From positions 496,001 to 560,000 of the forward strand of contig OY282385.1 in assembly GCA_958295935.1 (NCBI GenBank): a stretch of DNA of 64,000 nucleotides. Reading direction: 5' to 3'. The translations under genes were made by a program, and so were the position numbers. The DNA is from an uncultured Dehalococcoidia bacterium (GTDB lineage Bacteria > Chloroflexota > Dehalococcoidia > Lucifugimonadales > Lucifugimonadaceae). The stretch's first letter is position 1; each line of letters starts with the position of its first letter. The notes under the pieces were generated by a model, which made no database searches, was not told where the DNA came from, and worked only from the letters and a program-made list of their open reading frames with translations. Below are positions 8,159-17,548 of the stretch, in pieces.

Positions 8159-10342
8159 CTACTCAGCAAGCCGTATCTCCCCCTCCCACAGAGCCCCCGA
8201 AGCGTCGTATTGGCCAGTCTTGATTTCGGCTATGGCGTATTCCCGCAGAGCCACCGTCGCCATACATCTCCCGTCGAATATCGCGCCTCGTCCGTCGAAG
8301 TCGAAGTCCAGGTTGTCGAAGCCGTACTGCTTGCGCTGTCTGTGGAGGTCGCTCGCGTCAACGGGCAAGACATGTACGAAGAAAGTCGCCTCCGTGTCGG
8401 CCAGGGCGCACGGCTCCTTGACGTACACCAGCCGATCCTCGCCGAGATACACGTCCCAGTCCGATCGAATTGACGGCGGGCTGTCTCCGAACAGTCCTGA
8501 CAGGTAATCGTCGGCCGACATTCTTTCAACCAAAGACCCCAAGTCGTGTCCTGCGAAGCTGGCCGCGACCCACTCATGGTCGTCAGAGTTGAAGGGCATC
8601 CACACGCCGGGGCCGACACTCACGGCGTATAGACCTCGCTCGAGGGCCTGCGCTTCGCTGGAGGCCGCAGGGTGCACTGTGATGTTGATGCCGCGTTGCT
8701 CCAGGTATCCGGCCGGCGGGCGGCGGTCATGAGCGATTACGCGCTGGTGGTTGGGCGTTGTGACAGGATTGCGAGCCACCGTCGCATCGGTCAAGCCCGC
8801 GACGTCGATGACCTTCAGGTCCGGAAGATAATAGGACTCTATTCCGAGAGCTCCGCCTTTCTTCAGCGCATCATCAGGAATCACTCCCCGCTTCATGTTC
8901 CCATAGGGCTGCCACTCACGCAGTCGGTCGTTGGCGGCCTCGCGGTGCTCCGCGAATGGTGCAGCGACAGCTTGCACGGCAGACTGACGGCGCAGGTCGT
9001 TGGAAATAGCGGCCAGTGCGGACATCCCCGGCGCAGCCAGCAGCCAGCCGGCGTTGTCCTCGTCAAGCTCTATGTGAAGTTGCCCCACGTACCAGTCAAT
9101 CCTCGCGCCCTCGAACAACAGGGCGCCCTGCATGGCCCCGCAGTAGAAGACCACGGGGACGAACAGGATGAGCGCGCAAGCCCGCGCCCCCGGCCGCCAG
9201 AGCCGGTAACTGTTCAGACTCTGCCTACTCTCAGCTTGTCGAAGTACGGCCTTGACCTTAGCCAGCAGAGCCGTGGGGAGGGGTATGCGCCGCCAATCGA
9301 AGGCGGCCAACCGCGAGCCGATACAGGCAATCCCCTCAGCAGCAGGCAGCGCCAGCAACGGCCAGTAGAAGTCCAGCGGGCGATACTCGAAATGGTCGCC
9401 GCCTATCCGCATCACGTAGGCCATGTGGACACCGATTAGCAGCAGGACCAGCCCATAGATCCCGTCGCGGCTCTCCCCCCACCGGCGCCGCAGAGCAACC
9501 CAGGCTAGGGGAACCAACAGGTACAGACCCGTATCCAGCGCCGCCGCCCACAGGTAGCGAAAGCCTGACTCGTACCATGGGCGGACGTGCTTGGCGTAGT
9601 AGGTGTTCGGCAGCCACTCGCCGTAGTAGGCGTAGCGGAACAGGAAATGGGCCGACACCAGCATGACGAAGGGCCCTGCCAGGTACGCCAACTCGCGCCA
9701 ATCCACCCTCAACCCTTTGGCGTCGGCCATACGCTGCACCGCGAACCAGCCGAAGCAGCACACGGCAATCAACGGGCCCTCGGGTCGGGTCAGGGCAGCG
9801 CCGGCAAGGCTCAACGACGACGCCATAAGGCCGGCGCGACTGTCGCGGTAGAGACTCAGGCAGACGACGGCCAAGACGATGAAGAAGGTGAACTGCCGCG
9901 TTTCCAGCCCGCCGCCCGAGGTCCACACGGCGAAAGTCGCACTGCTGCACACCAACCCCAACGCCATCCAGCCGACCAATCCACGCTTTCGAAGCGAGGG
10001 AAGGCGATAGACCCACCACGTCAGCGCCCCGACGGTCCCCGCAGTGAAGACCACCGACAGCCAAGGCGCAGCGTACTCCGGGGCCCAGCCCAGCGCCCAC
10101 CAGATGGCGGCCAATTCCAACACCCACAGGAAGTTGGAGTAACCTTCCACACGCTCGCCCGGGTTGAACACTAGGCCGTGACCCTCCAGCAGGTTCCGCA
10201 CGTAGCGGAAGCTGATGAAGGCGTCGTCCGTCAGAAACCAAGACACCGAGGCCAGAAAGACCAACAGGGCCAACCAGGGCAGGCAGACTAGGATGAGACC
10301 TAGGAATGCCTTTAGCGGCTCGCTTGACATCCGTCCCTTCAT
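8159..10342 (-). CDS. GT-C membrane glycosyltransferase-like protein, tandem near-duplicate (array 1, type A)
   Basis: At 727 residues, this copy matches the gene at 5962-8142 almost throughout its membrane half, including DDAFISFRY and [14 protein letters not shown]. Differences cluster in the soluble middle (about 8670-9120). The tail domain repeats the two cysteines (KEPC and DGRC) and the closing [10 protein letters not shown]. The start [12 protein letters not shown] lies 16 bases beyond the stop of the upstream gene, so the genes are probably co-transcribed from the right. The near-identity indicates a recent tandem duplication or gene conversion. A short segment at about 9235-9255 carries the CTTCGACAAGCTGAG-like sequence common as an interspersed repeat, read in frame as [10 protein letters not shown]. 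Confidence 0.82.
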   Translation of the reverse strand: MKGRMSSEPLKAFLGLILVCLPWLALLVFLASVSWFLTDDAFISFRYVRNLLEGHGLVFNPGERVEGYSNFLWVLELAAIWWALGWAPEYAAPWLSVVFTAGTVGALTWWVYRLPSLRKRGLVGWMALGLVCSSATFAVWTSGGGLETRQFTFFIVLAVVCLSLYRDSRAGLMASSLSLAGAALTRPEGPLIAVCCFGWFAVQRMADAKGLRVDWRELAYLAGPFVMLVSAHFLFRYAYYGEWLPNTYYAKHVRPWYESGFRYLWAAALDTGLYLLVPLAWVALRRRWGESRDGIYGLVLLLIGVHMAYVMRIGGDHFEYRPLDFYWPLLALPAAEGIACIGSRLAAFDWRRIPLPTALLAKVKAVLRQAESRQSLNSYRLWRPGARACALILFVPVVFYCGAMQGALLFEGARIDWYVGQLHIELDEDNAGWLLAAPGMSALAAISNDLRRQSAVQAVAAPFAEHREAANDRLREWQPYGNMKRGVIPDDALKKGGALGIESYYLPDLKVIDVAGLTDATVARNPVTTPNHQRVIAHDRRPPAGYLEQRGINITVHPAASSEAQALERGLYAVSVGPGVWMPFNSDDHEWVAASFAGHDLGSLVERMSADDYLSGLFGDSPPSIRSDWDVYLGEDRLVYVKEPCALADTEATFFVHVLPVDASDLHRQRKQYGFDNLDFDFDGRGAIFDGRCMATVALREYAIAEIKTGQYDASGALWEGEIRLAE

Positions 10343-10358
10343 CCGCACCCGTGGCCCA

Positions 10359-12749
10359 CTACTCAGCAAGCCGTATCTCCCCTCCCCACAGAACCCCCGA
10401 AGCGTCGTACTGGCCGGTCTTGATTTCGGCTATGGCGTATTCCCGCAGAGCCACCGTCGCCATACATCTCCCGTCGAATATCCCGCCGAACCTGTAGAAG
10501 CCGAAGTCCAGGTTGTCAAAGCCGTGCTGCATGCGATGGAAGGGGAGGTCCATCCACGTCGCGGGAGTCAGGTGGAGGAAGAAAGTCGCCTCCGTGTCCG
10601 CGCGGGCGCACGGCTCCTTGACGTACGCCAGCCTGTTCTCGATGAAATACACGTCCCAGTCCGATCGAATTGCCGGCGGGCTGTCTCCGACCAGTCCTGC
10701 CAGGTAATCGTCGACCGTCACCGTCTCCACCCGCACCGGAGGGAAGGCTTCGCGGGGCAGCATGAGGGCGGCCACGCACAGCCCCGTCTCCGTTTGCGCC
10801 CAGGCCTTGACGGCCAGGGCATCCGCTGCGCCGGTCCATGACCACACTGCCAACTCGTCCCGCGCACAATCCTTGGCGAACGCCTGCGCCATCCGCCCGT
10901 CCACAATCGCTCCAAAATCGCCCGATTCATAGTCGAAGTGCGGCTCCATACGCTGCCAAAACCAGTCGGCCGGTTCAACATCCAGCAGCGGTTCAATAGG
11001 CCATAGACTGATCTTCCTTGCACTGAAGGCCAATGGATATTCAAAAAGCGGGTCAATATCGAAGTCCGCCTCTTTAAGCTGGGCAAAGTGAGTTATTCCA
11101 AAGTCTATGGCATATCCATCCCTGTTCACGCCTGTCGCGTGAAAATAGCCCCAGGAATTCACAAGCCCGTCCAGGTTCACCACCGGAAAGCGCGAGAAGT
11201 ACCCGATGATGCCGGCATCCCACGACCCGACCACGCTGTCCTCGGGCAGCACACGATTCATAATCTGGGCCCCTCTATAAAAAGTGGCGGACCATTGGCC
11301 GGGATTGACCGGTGAAGCGCTTCTCGATTCAACAGACCGGAACGGCCCCGTGAAGTCCGCCTTCATAAGCAGGAAGAATGCTCCGACAACTACGATACCC
11401 GCGCTCAGCAGGTTGGCCGCCAAGTGCGACCGCGGCCCGATGAAACGGCGGATGAAGTGGATGGCCGCATAGCACCTTACGGGAATGATAAGCGCCATCA
11501 GCAGGTACGCCGGCGCGAAGTACCAGTCATAACTCCCCCAGTGGGGATCCACGGTGAGAACGGTCTGAGCGAACTTGGCCAGGTGGCCGACCGCCAGGCC
11601 GAACACGCACACCAGGAAGGCCAGCAGCAGCCAGTCTGTACGACCCCCGGAACGGCGGGCGAACCACCAGACCAGAACGACCCAGAGGCAGACCTCCAGA
11701 GCAACCAGCAGCTCGTAGTTGAAGACGGGAATCTGCAAAACGTCCCGGAAGCTCTGAACGAAGCTGTACCCGCCTTCCTGCCCCCATTCCTGCTGCGACC
11801 AAGCCTGCTTGGTCGCGCCGCTCACCGGCGTGATCCCCCCAAAGACGATGCCGTTGTACGCGAAGTACACCAGCAGCCCGGCGACCGCGGCGAAAAACAG
11901 GACGACCGCCCTGATGGAAAGCACGGAACGGGCCAACCCCCTCACCCTGGCCTTCTCCCACAGGGGGAGGAGAAGGAACCGGCCCCCTCTCGCCTCCGGG
12001 GTGCCGAGACCCTCTACCTCAACGGGAGAGGGTTGGGATGAGGGTCGTTCCCGCCGAGACCACTCGATTAGACACAGCGCGGCAGTCGCGGCCAAGGATA
12101 TGGCGACATACTCCAATCGCACCCAGGGCAGGCTGAAGGCGACGGCCGCCAGCAGCCAGCGCCACCGTTGCGAGTCTCGCACGTAGAGCATCACCGCCAG
12201 GAAGAACAGCGCCAGCATGAACAGCCCGGCGGCCGCCTCCAGTCCCGAGAATAGACCGCGCTGTTGGTACAGCAGCGGCAGCAGGGCGAACAGCAGAATC
12301 CACGGCAGGCGGGCAAGACGGGCGGCCGCAACCACCAGCGCCGCCCCGCCGGCGATGAGCATGACCTCGAACACCTTGATGCCGAACAGCGCCGCTTCCT
12401 TGTCGAACACCCAGTAGAAGGGCGTAATGAGCAGCAGCCAGAGGGGATGGTAGCCGTTCGTACGGGTAATGCCGCCGTCGAAGGTCGAGAAGTTCCCCGA
12501 GGCCAGGTTCCAGGCTATCTGGAAGTAATAGAAGGAGTCGTCGTTGTTTACGTCCCGGATGAGGTTGAAGAGGTCGAAGCGGGCCAGCATGTACCAAGCG
12601 AACCCGGCCCCGTATGTCAGGACGCCGCCGATGAATAGGGTGAATAGGACGTTGCGCAGCCGGGAGGAAGGAATACCCCACTCCGCACCTATGCTCTGAT
12701 AACGCGCTGTCAGAGCGCGCAAGAGATTGTTCAGCGCAAAGCCTCTCAT
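10359..12749 (-). CDS. GT-C membrane glycosyltransferase-like protein with capped N-terminus and tail domain (array 1, type B)
   Basis: From the MRGFALN start the protein has 796 residues; the frame stays open upstream to an ATG at 12806, so a longer N-terminus is possible. It begins with the cap [19 protein letters not shown] shared by several array genes. A membrane helix and the GT-C-like motif [15 protein letters not shown] (DD at 70-71) follow, then [17 protein letters not shown] and several more membrane helices. Around residues 235-275 an interspersed palindromic repeat is read in frame (see 11937-12046), giving a Pro/Arg-rich loop. The soluble end carries [16 protein letters not shown] and the common tail domain ending in GEIRLAE. 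Paralogues of the same type are at 44864 and 49543. Confidence 0.8.
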   Translation of the reverse strand: MRGFALNNLLRALTARYQSIGAEWGIPSSRLRNVLFTLFIGGVLTYGAGFAWYMLARFDLFNLIRDVNNDDSFYYFQIAWNLASGNFSTFDGGITRTNGYHPLWLLLITPFYWVFDKEAALFGIKVFEVMLIAGGAALVVAAARLARLPWILLFALLPLLYQQRGLFSGLEAAAGLFMLALFFLAVMLYVRDSQRWRWLLAAVAFSLPWVRLEYVAISLAATAALCLIEWSRRERPSSQPSPVEVEGLGTPEARGGRFLLLPLWEKARVRGLARSVLSIRAVVLFFAAVAGLLVYFAYNGIVFGGITPVSGATKQAWSQQEWGQEGGYSFVQSFRDVLQIPVFNYELLVALEVCLWVVLVWWFARRSGGRTDWLLLAFLVCVFGLAVGHLAKFAQTVLTVDPHWGSYDWYFAPAYLLMALIIPVRCYAAIHFIRRFIGPRSHLAANLLSAGIVVVGAFFLLMKADFTGPFRSVESRSASPVNPGQWSATFYRGAQIMNRVLPEDSVVGSWDAGIIGYFSRFPVVNLDGLVNSWGYFHATGVNRDGYAIDFGITHFAQLKEADFDIDPLFEYPLAFSARKISLWPIEPLLDVEPADWFWQRMEPHFDYESGDFGAIVDGRMAQAFAKDCARDELAVWSWTGAADALAVKAWAQTETGLCVAALMLPREAFPPVRVETVTVDDYLAGLVGDSPPAIRSDWDVYFIENRLAYVKEPCARADTEATFFLHLTPATWMDLPFHRMQHGFDNLDFGFYRFGGIFDGRCMATVALREYAIAEIKTGQYDASGVLWGGEIRLAE
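11937..12046. repeat. Interspersed palindromic repeat inserted in frame in a glycosyltransferase gene
   Basis: Near-complementary ends CCCTCACCCTGG..TTCTCCC and GGGAGAGGGTTGGGATGAGGG enclose about 60 bases. The sequence resembles the widespread bacterial repeat that reads as SPQPSP...LLPLWEK in proteins. Copies sit at the equivalent place in the genes at 44864 and 49543, so the insertion predates their duplication. It keeps the reading frame and adds about 37 residues between membrane helices. Confidence 0.7.
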
Positions 12750-12818
12750 GCCGTCCCCGCCACTCATCAAGGCGTATTTACTCTTCCTGCGCGCCTGCTC
12801 CGCCACCGCCTGTTCCCG

Positions 12819-15005
12819 CTACTGCTCAAGCCCTATCTCCCCCTCCCACAGAGCCCCCGAAGCGTCGTACTGGCCCGTCCTGACGTGGATAATCTCATAG
12901 GGCAGAGCCGCCGTCGCTATACATCTGCCGTCGGATATCACGCCGCGCCGCTCGAAGCTGAAGTCCAGGTTGTCGAAGCCGTACTGTATACGATGGTCGG
13001 GGAGGTCGTTCGCGTCAACGGGCAAGATATGCACGAAGAACTTCGCCTCCGTGTCGGCGCGGGCGCACGGCTCCCTGACGTAGGCCAGCACGCTTTCGCT
13101 GAGATATACGTCAAAGTAGGAGCGGATTATGGGTTCGCCGGATAAGAGGGCCTGGTAAAAGGAGCGGACCGCCAGTTCGAAGGACTCTTTAGGGTACGTA
13201 ATCATAGCGATACTGAAAATTCCGTCAGTAAGGATAACTTCAACAGAAACCTGCTCTCCCAGCAGTTCAAACAGGGCTGTCCTTATAGGGTCGGCGGCCT
13301 CTGTCTGAACGCGGTGCGTCCCGCCGTTCTTCTCACCGGATGTTGTAGTCTCGGTCCAGCCCGATACTGTCGGCCATGTTGTTCTGCTTTGGTAGGCCAC
13401 GAAGATTCTATTGGGGACATTGGGGAGCGATGCTAATATAATATTGGCCATTTCACCAAGACACAGTTCGGCGAAATTCGGGCACCAGTGGGTTCCATAG
13501 TAGTAATTGGCCGGACTTTCCTCTTTTCCTTGATAGAACCGCATGGCCGGAATTACCGCTGGGTCTACGTAAACTATGTCCTCCTCCCGCACCCGTTCTT
13601 GCAGTACTGCAAGAACGGATTTGATGTCTTCATCCGTCGTATACGGACTGTCCTGCCGCATGGCGCTCACCCCGGCGAGGGCTAGTGCGCCGACGGCCGA
13701 GATGGTTAGCGCGGGCGCCAGCCACCCCCGGCGTGTGAGCGCTGCGAGAGAACCGGCTATCCAATGAAACGCAACGGCGGTGGCCAGAAAGATGATCGGT
13801 CCCAGATAGATAGCCTGTCGGATGTCCTCAAGGGGATATATGCTCAGCAGTGCAGCGGCAACGGAAGCTGCAATGCAAAGCGAGAATAGAACTGCGATGG
13901 CGCTGTCTGGAAATTTTCCTAGAAACTCTCTGAGGACTGCTGCGGCCAGTAGGATAGCGAATGCGGTAAGTGCGGCTATCGCAACAGCGGCTGTCAGATG
14001 ATAGGTCAATAAGTTCCAAATCCCATCAATCGAAAACTCGAAGATTGCGGACGCATCGAATTTCTCTTTATAGTAATACGTCAATAGCCACCCACCCGAT
14101 GTCCAGCCCCCTTCCTGCCACTGATAGCGCAAAGTGGCGGCGTAGCTTATAACGCACCCGGCCAGGAAGCACGCTGCAGGCCAGAGGAGGGCGATTCGGG
14201 GCTTGATCCAGTTGCGAACCCGGCGTAGGTATGAATTTCCTTCCGGCGCACCAATCCGTCCACGCCTACGCCCACGCCTACGCCGCCGGCCTGGATATGA
14301 CTTCCCTTCCGGCGCGCCAAATTCGGGCGTCGGTAGAAGCATAGCGACGCCCATTACGGCGGCGCCAAACAGGACCAACCCGTACTGGAGCAGCGGCGCA
14401 AGGAACAGCGAAGCGCAGAGCAGGGCCTTCCTGCCGTCCCGCAGATACCACAGCAGCCCCGCTATCATCAGCACTGCCAGCAGCGCGTCGATGGAGTACT
14501 CGCGCCCGTCCTGAGCGTGATATATCGCGGCAACCGAAAGAGTCGCCAGCAGGGCCGCCAGAAACGCGGCTCCCCGAGCAACTCCGAGGCGCGGCAGCAG
14601 AAAGAGCATCACGGCGACGGTCAGAACGCTTGCCGCGGCCGGCAGAACGCGGACGCTGAAGGTCGTACTCCCGACTTTTTGGACCGCCCACAGCGCCAGG
14701 GGGTACAGGATCGGCGAGGAGTTCCTGTCGCGGGTATTCGAGACTGTCTCCGAAAATGTTCCCCTCGAATTATTGGCGGCAACCGCTTCGTCATACCGCA
14801 GGAAATTCCCGGTCAGGTCATAGAAGCGCAGCGCGGCCGCGGCTATGAGAAGGCACAGGAACGCCGCAAGGACCAGCCGTTGCGGAGGGACGCGCGTTGT
14901 CAGGCCGTTCCGCAGCCGGGAGGAAGGAATAACCCATTCCGCACCTATGCTCTGATAACGCGCGGCCAAAGCGCGCAAGAGACTGTTCAGCGCGAAGCCC
15001 CTCAT
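12819..15005 (-). CDS. PMT/GT39-like membrane glycosyltransferase with capped N-terminus and tail domain (array 1, type C)
   Basis: From MRGFALNSLLRAL (cap) the protein has 728 residues; an upstream ATG at 15026 would add seven. The first membrane helix leads into LTGNFLRYDEAVAANNS with D72-E73, the acidic pair of classic PMT_2 (GT39/GT83) enzymes. About ten membrane segments follow up to residue 430, then a soluble part with NYYYGTHWCPNFAELCLG. The common tail domain (DVYLSESVLAYVREPC ... DGRCIATAAL) closes the protein. Around 14237-14318 an Arg-rich loop (YPGRRRRRGRRRGRIG) flanked by repeated GAPEG..SY interrupts the membrane part and looks like an inserted repeat. It is the first gene of array 1. 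Donor and acceptor are unknown. Confidence 0.82.
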   Translation of the reverse strand: MRGFALNSLLRALAARYQSIGAEWVIPSSRLRNGLTTRVPPQRLVLAAFLCLLIAAAALRFYDLTGNFLRYDEAVAANNSRGTFSETVSNTRDRNSSPILYPLALWAVQKVGSTTFSVRVLPAAASVLTVAVMLFLLPRLGVARGAAFLAALLATLSVAAIYHAQDGREYSIDALLAVLMIAGLLWYLRDGRKALLCASLFLAPLLQYGLVLFGAAVMGVAMLLPTPEFGAPEGKSYPGRRRRRGRRRGRIGAPEGNSYLRRVRNWIKPRIALLWPAACFLAGCVISYAATLRYQWQEGGWTSGGWLLTYYYKEKFDASAIFEFSIDGIWNLLTYHLTAAVAIAALTAFAILLAAAVLREFLGKFPDSAIAVLFSLCIAASVAAALLSIYPLEDIRQAIYLGPIIFLATAVAFHWIAGSLAALTRRGWLAPALTISAVGALALAGVSAMRQDSPYTTDEDIKSVLAVLQERVREEDIVYVDPAVIPAMRFYQGKEESPANYYYGTHWCPNFAELCLGEMANIILASLPNVPNRIFVAYQSRTTWPTVSGWTETTTSGEKNGGTHRVQTEAADPIRTALFELLGEQVSVEVILTDGIFSIAMITYPKESFELAVRSFYQALLSGEPIIRSYFDVYLSESVLAYVREPCARADTEAKFFVHILPVDANDLPDHRIQYGFDNLDFSFERRGVISDGRCIATAALPYEIIHVRTGQYDASGALWEGEIGLEQ
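14237..14318. repeat. Direct-repeat-flanked Arg-rich insert in glycosyltransferase gene
   Basis: The motif TTCC(C)TTCCGGCGC(A/G)CC occurs at both ends, and the middle holds iterations of CGCCTACGCC. Read in frame on the minus strand it gives GAPEGKSY..RRRRRG..GAPEGNSY. It has the look of a small interspersed repeat that spread into coding sequence. No other copy is seen in the window. Confidence 0.5.
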
Positions 15006-15265
15006 GCCGTTCCCGCCACTACTCATCCAGCCGTGTCTCCCCTTTCAGTCAGTATCACGCGAATAGCCTCCGACCCTCGATCCCGTACATCGCGGTCTTG
15101 AGCCGAAATCCAGACCCCAGCCCACTGCACTCCGGCGCAGGCCGGAAACGACTACGGAAGCCAGTCGGGATTTTCATTCTCTCACACGGCCTTTCCGCCA
15201 AGCGACGACACCAATACCCAGACGACAGCCCACACCGGCAGTCTCCCCACATCAGCACAAAATGG

Positions 15266-15338
15266 TGGGCCCTGTGGGATTCGAACCCACGACCTGCGGA
15301 TTAAAAGTCCGATGCTCTGCCAGCTGAGCTAAGGGCCC
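15266..15338 (-). tRNA. tRNA-Lys (anticodon TTT)
   Basis: The complement folds as a complete cloverleaf. A 7-bp acceptor stem GGGCCCT/AGGGCCC is followed by the D arm with GCTCAGCTGGCAGAGC. The anticodon loop is CTTTTAA and the T arm is GTGGG TTCGAAT CCCAC. The discriminator is A, and an encoded CCA follows at 15265-15263. The anticodon TTT reads lysine codons. The gene lies 260 bases from the start of array 1, so it may mark the border of the glycosyltransferase/defence island. Confidence 0.97.
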
Positions 15339-15590
15339 TTAGAGCATTGTAGGTCCGCCGCGCCCCGCTTGTAACCGCAGCACACCGGCGAACGCCCCGC
15401 GCCGAGACATACCAGCGGCCCGCAACCTCTCCCACAACGACCACTCTCCCACAGACGCGCAGGCCCTTCCACGCCGTCACAAACTTGTATGCTTACCACC
15501 GGTCGATCAGCATGAGAGTTCCGCTCACCACCGGGCCAATACCGACCGACCGGCGGCAGGCACAGGCAAAAGAGAGAAAGGAAGCGCCAC

Positions 15591-16481
15591 GTGGCACGGG
15601 AAACAGTTGGATACGGAGATTTTCGATACGAAATGGCCCCGGACTGGCCCAAGATGCCGGAGTTCTGGGAACTCACCCTGTGCTCCGACGTCGCCATAGA
15701 CTCCCGAGACCGGGTATGGGTCTTCAGCCGAGGCAAGCACCCGGTGAGTATATGGACCACCGACGGAGATTTCGTCGGATCATGGGGAGAGGGAGACTAC
15801 AACGACCCGCACGGCATCTTCATAGATGACCAAGACAACATCTGGCTAACCGACTCGCAGATACACGTCGTCGAGAAGAGACGCCAGGACGGCGCACTGC
15901 AAATGGAACTCGGCGTCCGGGGACGAGCCATGCCCACCACCTCCCAGAAGGGAGACAACGGAGACCCCTTCAACATGCCCAGCGGAGTCGCGATCAGCCC
16001 CAACGGCGACGTCTACGTCTCAGACGGGTACGGAAACCGAAGAGTGCACTGCTTCTCACCCCAGGGCGAACTACGATTCTCCTGGGGACGCTCAGGCGCA
16101 GGACGCGGAGAATTCGCGCTCCTGCACAACATCGGAGTCGACAAGAACGGCAGAGTCTTCATCTGCGACCGCGAAAACAGCCGAATACAGATATTTTCCC
16201 CAACCGGAGACTTCATCGAAGAGTGGACCGACCTACTCAACCCAGGCGACGTCTACATGAGCCCCGATGACCTCGTATACGTCGCCGAACAGGGCGCGCC
16301 CACCGGCGTGTCCATCTTCACGCTGCAAGGCGAACTGGTCTCCAGATGGCGCGGCGCACCGGACGGCGTCCTCGAAGCCCCGCACGGCATATGGGCCGCA
16401 GCCAACGGAGACGTATACGTAGCCGAGATCGGTGCGCCAGGACACGGGCAGCGAGTCCGAAAATTCGCACGCCTCCGCTGA
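15591..16481 (+). CDS. NHL-repeat beta-propeller protein
   Basis: This 296-residue protein has repeated blades with the NHL pattern, for example DPHGIFIDDQDNIWLTD, MPSGVAISPNGDVYVSDGYGNRRVHCFSPQGE, NIGVDKNGRVFICDRENSRIQIF and APHGIWAAANGDVYVAEI. These give a six-bladed propeller like that of peptidyl-alpha-hydroxyglycine alpha-amidating lyase. No signal peptide is apparent, so it is probably cytosolic. The start follows a run of GAAAGGAAG that could serve as ribosome site. Such proteins are common and annotated only as NHL proteins or putative lyases; the catalytic metal site cannot be confirmed from reading alone. Confidence 0.85.
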   Translation: MARETVGYGDFRYEMAPDWPKMPEFWELTLCSDVAIDSRDRVWVFSRGKHPVSIWTTDGDFVGSWGEGDYNDPHGIFIDDQDNIWLTDSQIHVVEKRRQDGALQMELGVRGRAMPTTSQKGDNGDPFNMPSGVAISPNGDVYVSDGYGNRRVHCFSPQGELRFSWGRSGAGRGEFALLHNIGVDKNGRVFICDRENSRIQIFSPTGDFIEEWTDLLNPGDVYMSPDDLVYVAEQGAPTGVSIFTLQGELVSRWRGAPDGVLEAPHGIWAAANGDVYVAEIGAPGHGQRVRKFARLR

Positions 16482-16508
16482 ACGCCCAACTCCCTGAAAC
16501 GGAAAATC

Positions 16509-16841
16509 TCAGGACGAGCCGTTCGAGACATCCACCTTCTGGACCACCTCGAAGGAAAGCAGCCGCGAACCGTGAGACACCGACCCGCCGCCGTGCTCGC
16601 GCGACGCCTGACGGTGCCCGCGCTTGAACGCGTCGCTCTCCACCCAGGCCTGGAAAGCCTCCTCAGACTCCCAACGGGTGTACACGAAATAAGGCGAATC
16701 CCCCTCAACCGGCCGCAACAACTCGAAGCCCTCGAAGCCCGGCATCGACTCCACCTCCCGGGCACGCTCGGAGAATCGCTTCTCCAACTCAGGCCCCAGG
16801 TCCTCGCGCACCTCGATGGCGTTGATCTTTACGACACTCAT
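16509..16841 (-). CDS. Antibiotic biosynthesis monooxygenase (ABM) domain protein
   Basis: From the ATG at 16841 (preceded by a strong GTAGGAGGT site) the protein has 110 residues and starts MSVVKINAIEV. It shows the dimeric ferredoxin-like ABM pattern: RAREVESMPGFEGFELLRPVEG, then YFVYTRWESEEAFQAWVESDAFKRGH. The family includes small-molecule monooxygenases and IsdG/MhuD-type haem-degrading enzymes. Just upstream on the same strand lies the remnant of a haem/iron-type ABC transporter ATPase. This fits a lost haem-uptake context for this gene, though that is inference. A longer frame starting at 16865 is possible but lacks a good ribosome site. Confidence 0.85.
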   Translation of the reverse strand: MSVVKINAIEVREDLGPELEKRFSERAREVESMPGFEGFELLRPVEGDSPYFVYTRWESEEAFQAWVESDAFKRGHRQASREHGGGSVSHGSRLLSFEVVQKVDVSNGSS

Positions 16842-16851
16842 TTCCGACCTC

Positions 16852-17536
16852 CTACCGGTATACAACCGGCTCTAGATCCTTTGAAATCGCTCCACGGGAA
16901 GACCCCATGCTCGCGATCCGAATCTCCTTACGCTCTGCCCTGCAATCCGGGTCAGCCAACACCACCGGACGCCCGGTACAAGGATGACCAAGTACTACGA
17001 CCGGATGGTCGAACACGCCCGACAGGAACGCCTCCTTATACACCTCCCCGGGCGTACCCACCGCAGTCACCCGACCCGCTTGCATTACCACGATACGATC
17101 GGCCCAGGAAGCAGCCAGGTTCAGATCGTGAAGCACGACCAGAACCGCGCACCCGGCACGCGTCCTTTCCCGGCACAAGGACATCATCATCTCCACGTGC
17201 CCAATGTCCAGAGAACTCGTCGGCTCGTCCAGCAACATAACCACCGTGTCCTGCGCAAACACCCGCGCCAAGGTCACGCGCCTCTGTTCCCCGCCGGAGA
17301 GGGTGGGATATGAGCGGTCCCGCAGGCGCCAAACCTCCGTCTTCCTCATCGCATCCGCAACTATACGTCGATCACTCTCCGAAGGAGAGCCCCAACCTTC
17401 CTGATGGGGTGCCCCCCCATCACTACCACTTCACCAACCGTGAATGGAAACCGAACCTCCGTATGCTGAGGCATCACCGCCAGCAGCCCAACTCACTGCC
17501 GCGCTGAGGCTTCCAGACGCCCGCAGGGACCGGCCT
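16852..17536 (-). pseudogene. Decayed iron/haem-type ABC transporter ATPase (HmuV/FecE-like)
   Basis: The C-terminal half is intact, with signature LSGGEQRRV, Walker B VVMLLDEPTSSLDI and switch VVLHDLNLAA. The N-terminal half is broken. Going upstream, the protein can be followed as LAVMPQHTEVRFPFTVGEVVVMG in one frame. It jumps to the GAPH..DRRIVADAM frame at a run of seven Gs (17412-17418 on the plus strand), where eight would restore the frame. An in-frame TGA precedes LLAVMPQ, and the Walker A part is missing before the end of the enolase gene at 17549. A shorter product from 17349 would lack the P-loop. The missing P-loop makes an assembly error alone an unlikely explanation. Confidence 0.8.
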
Positions 17537-17548
17537 CAGCCCGACACT

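Noticed and set aside
8672-9439. Long plus-strand open frames inside the glycosyltransferase arrays (for example 8672-9439 and 48831-49817)
   Set aside because: They mirror the minus-strand coding frames, recur with the duplicated genes, and have Gln/His/Arg-rich compositions with no domain.
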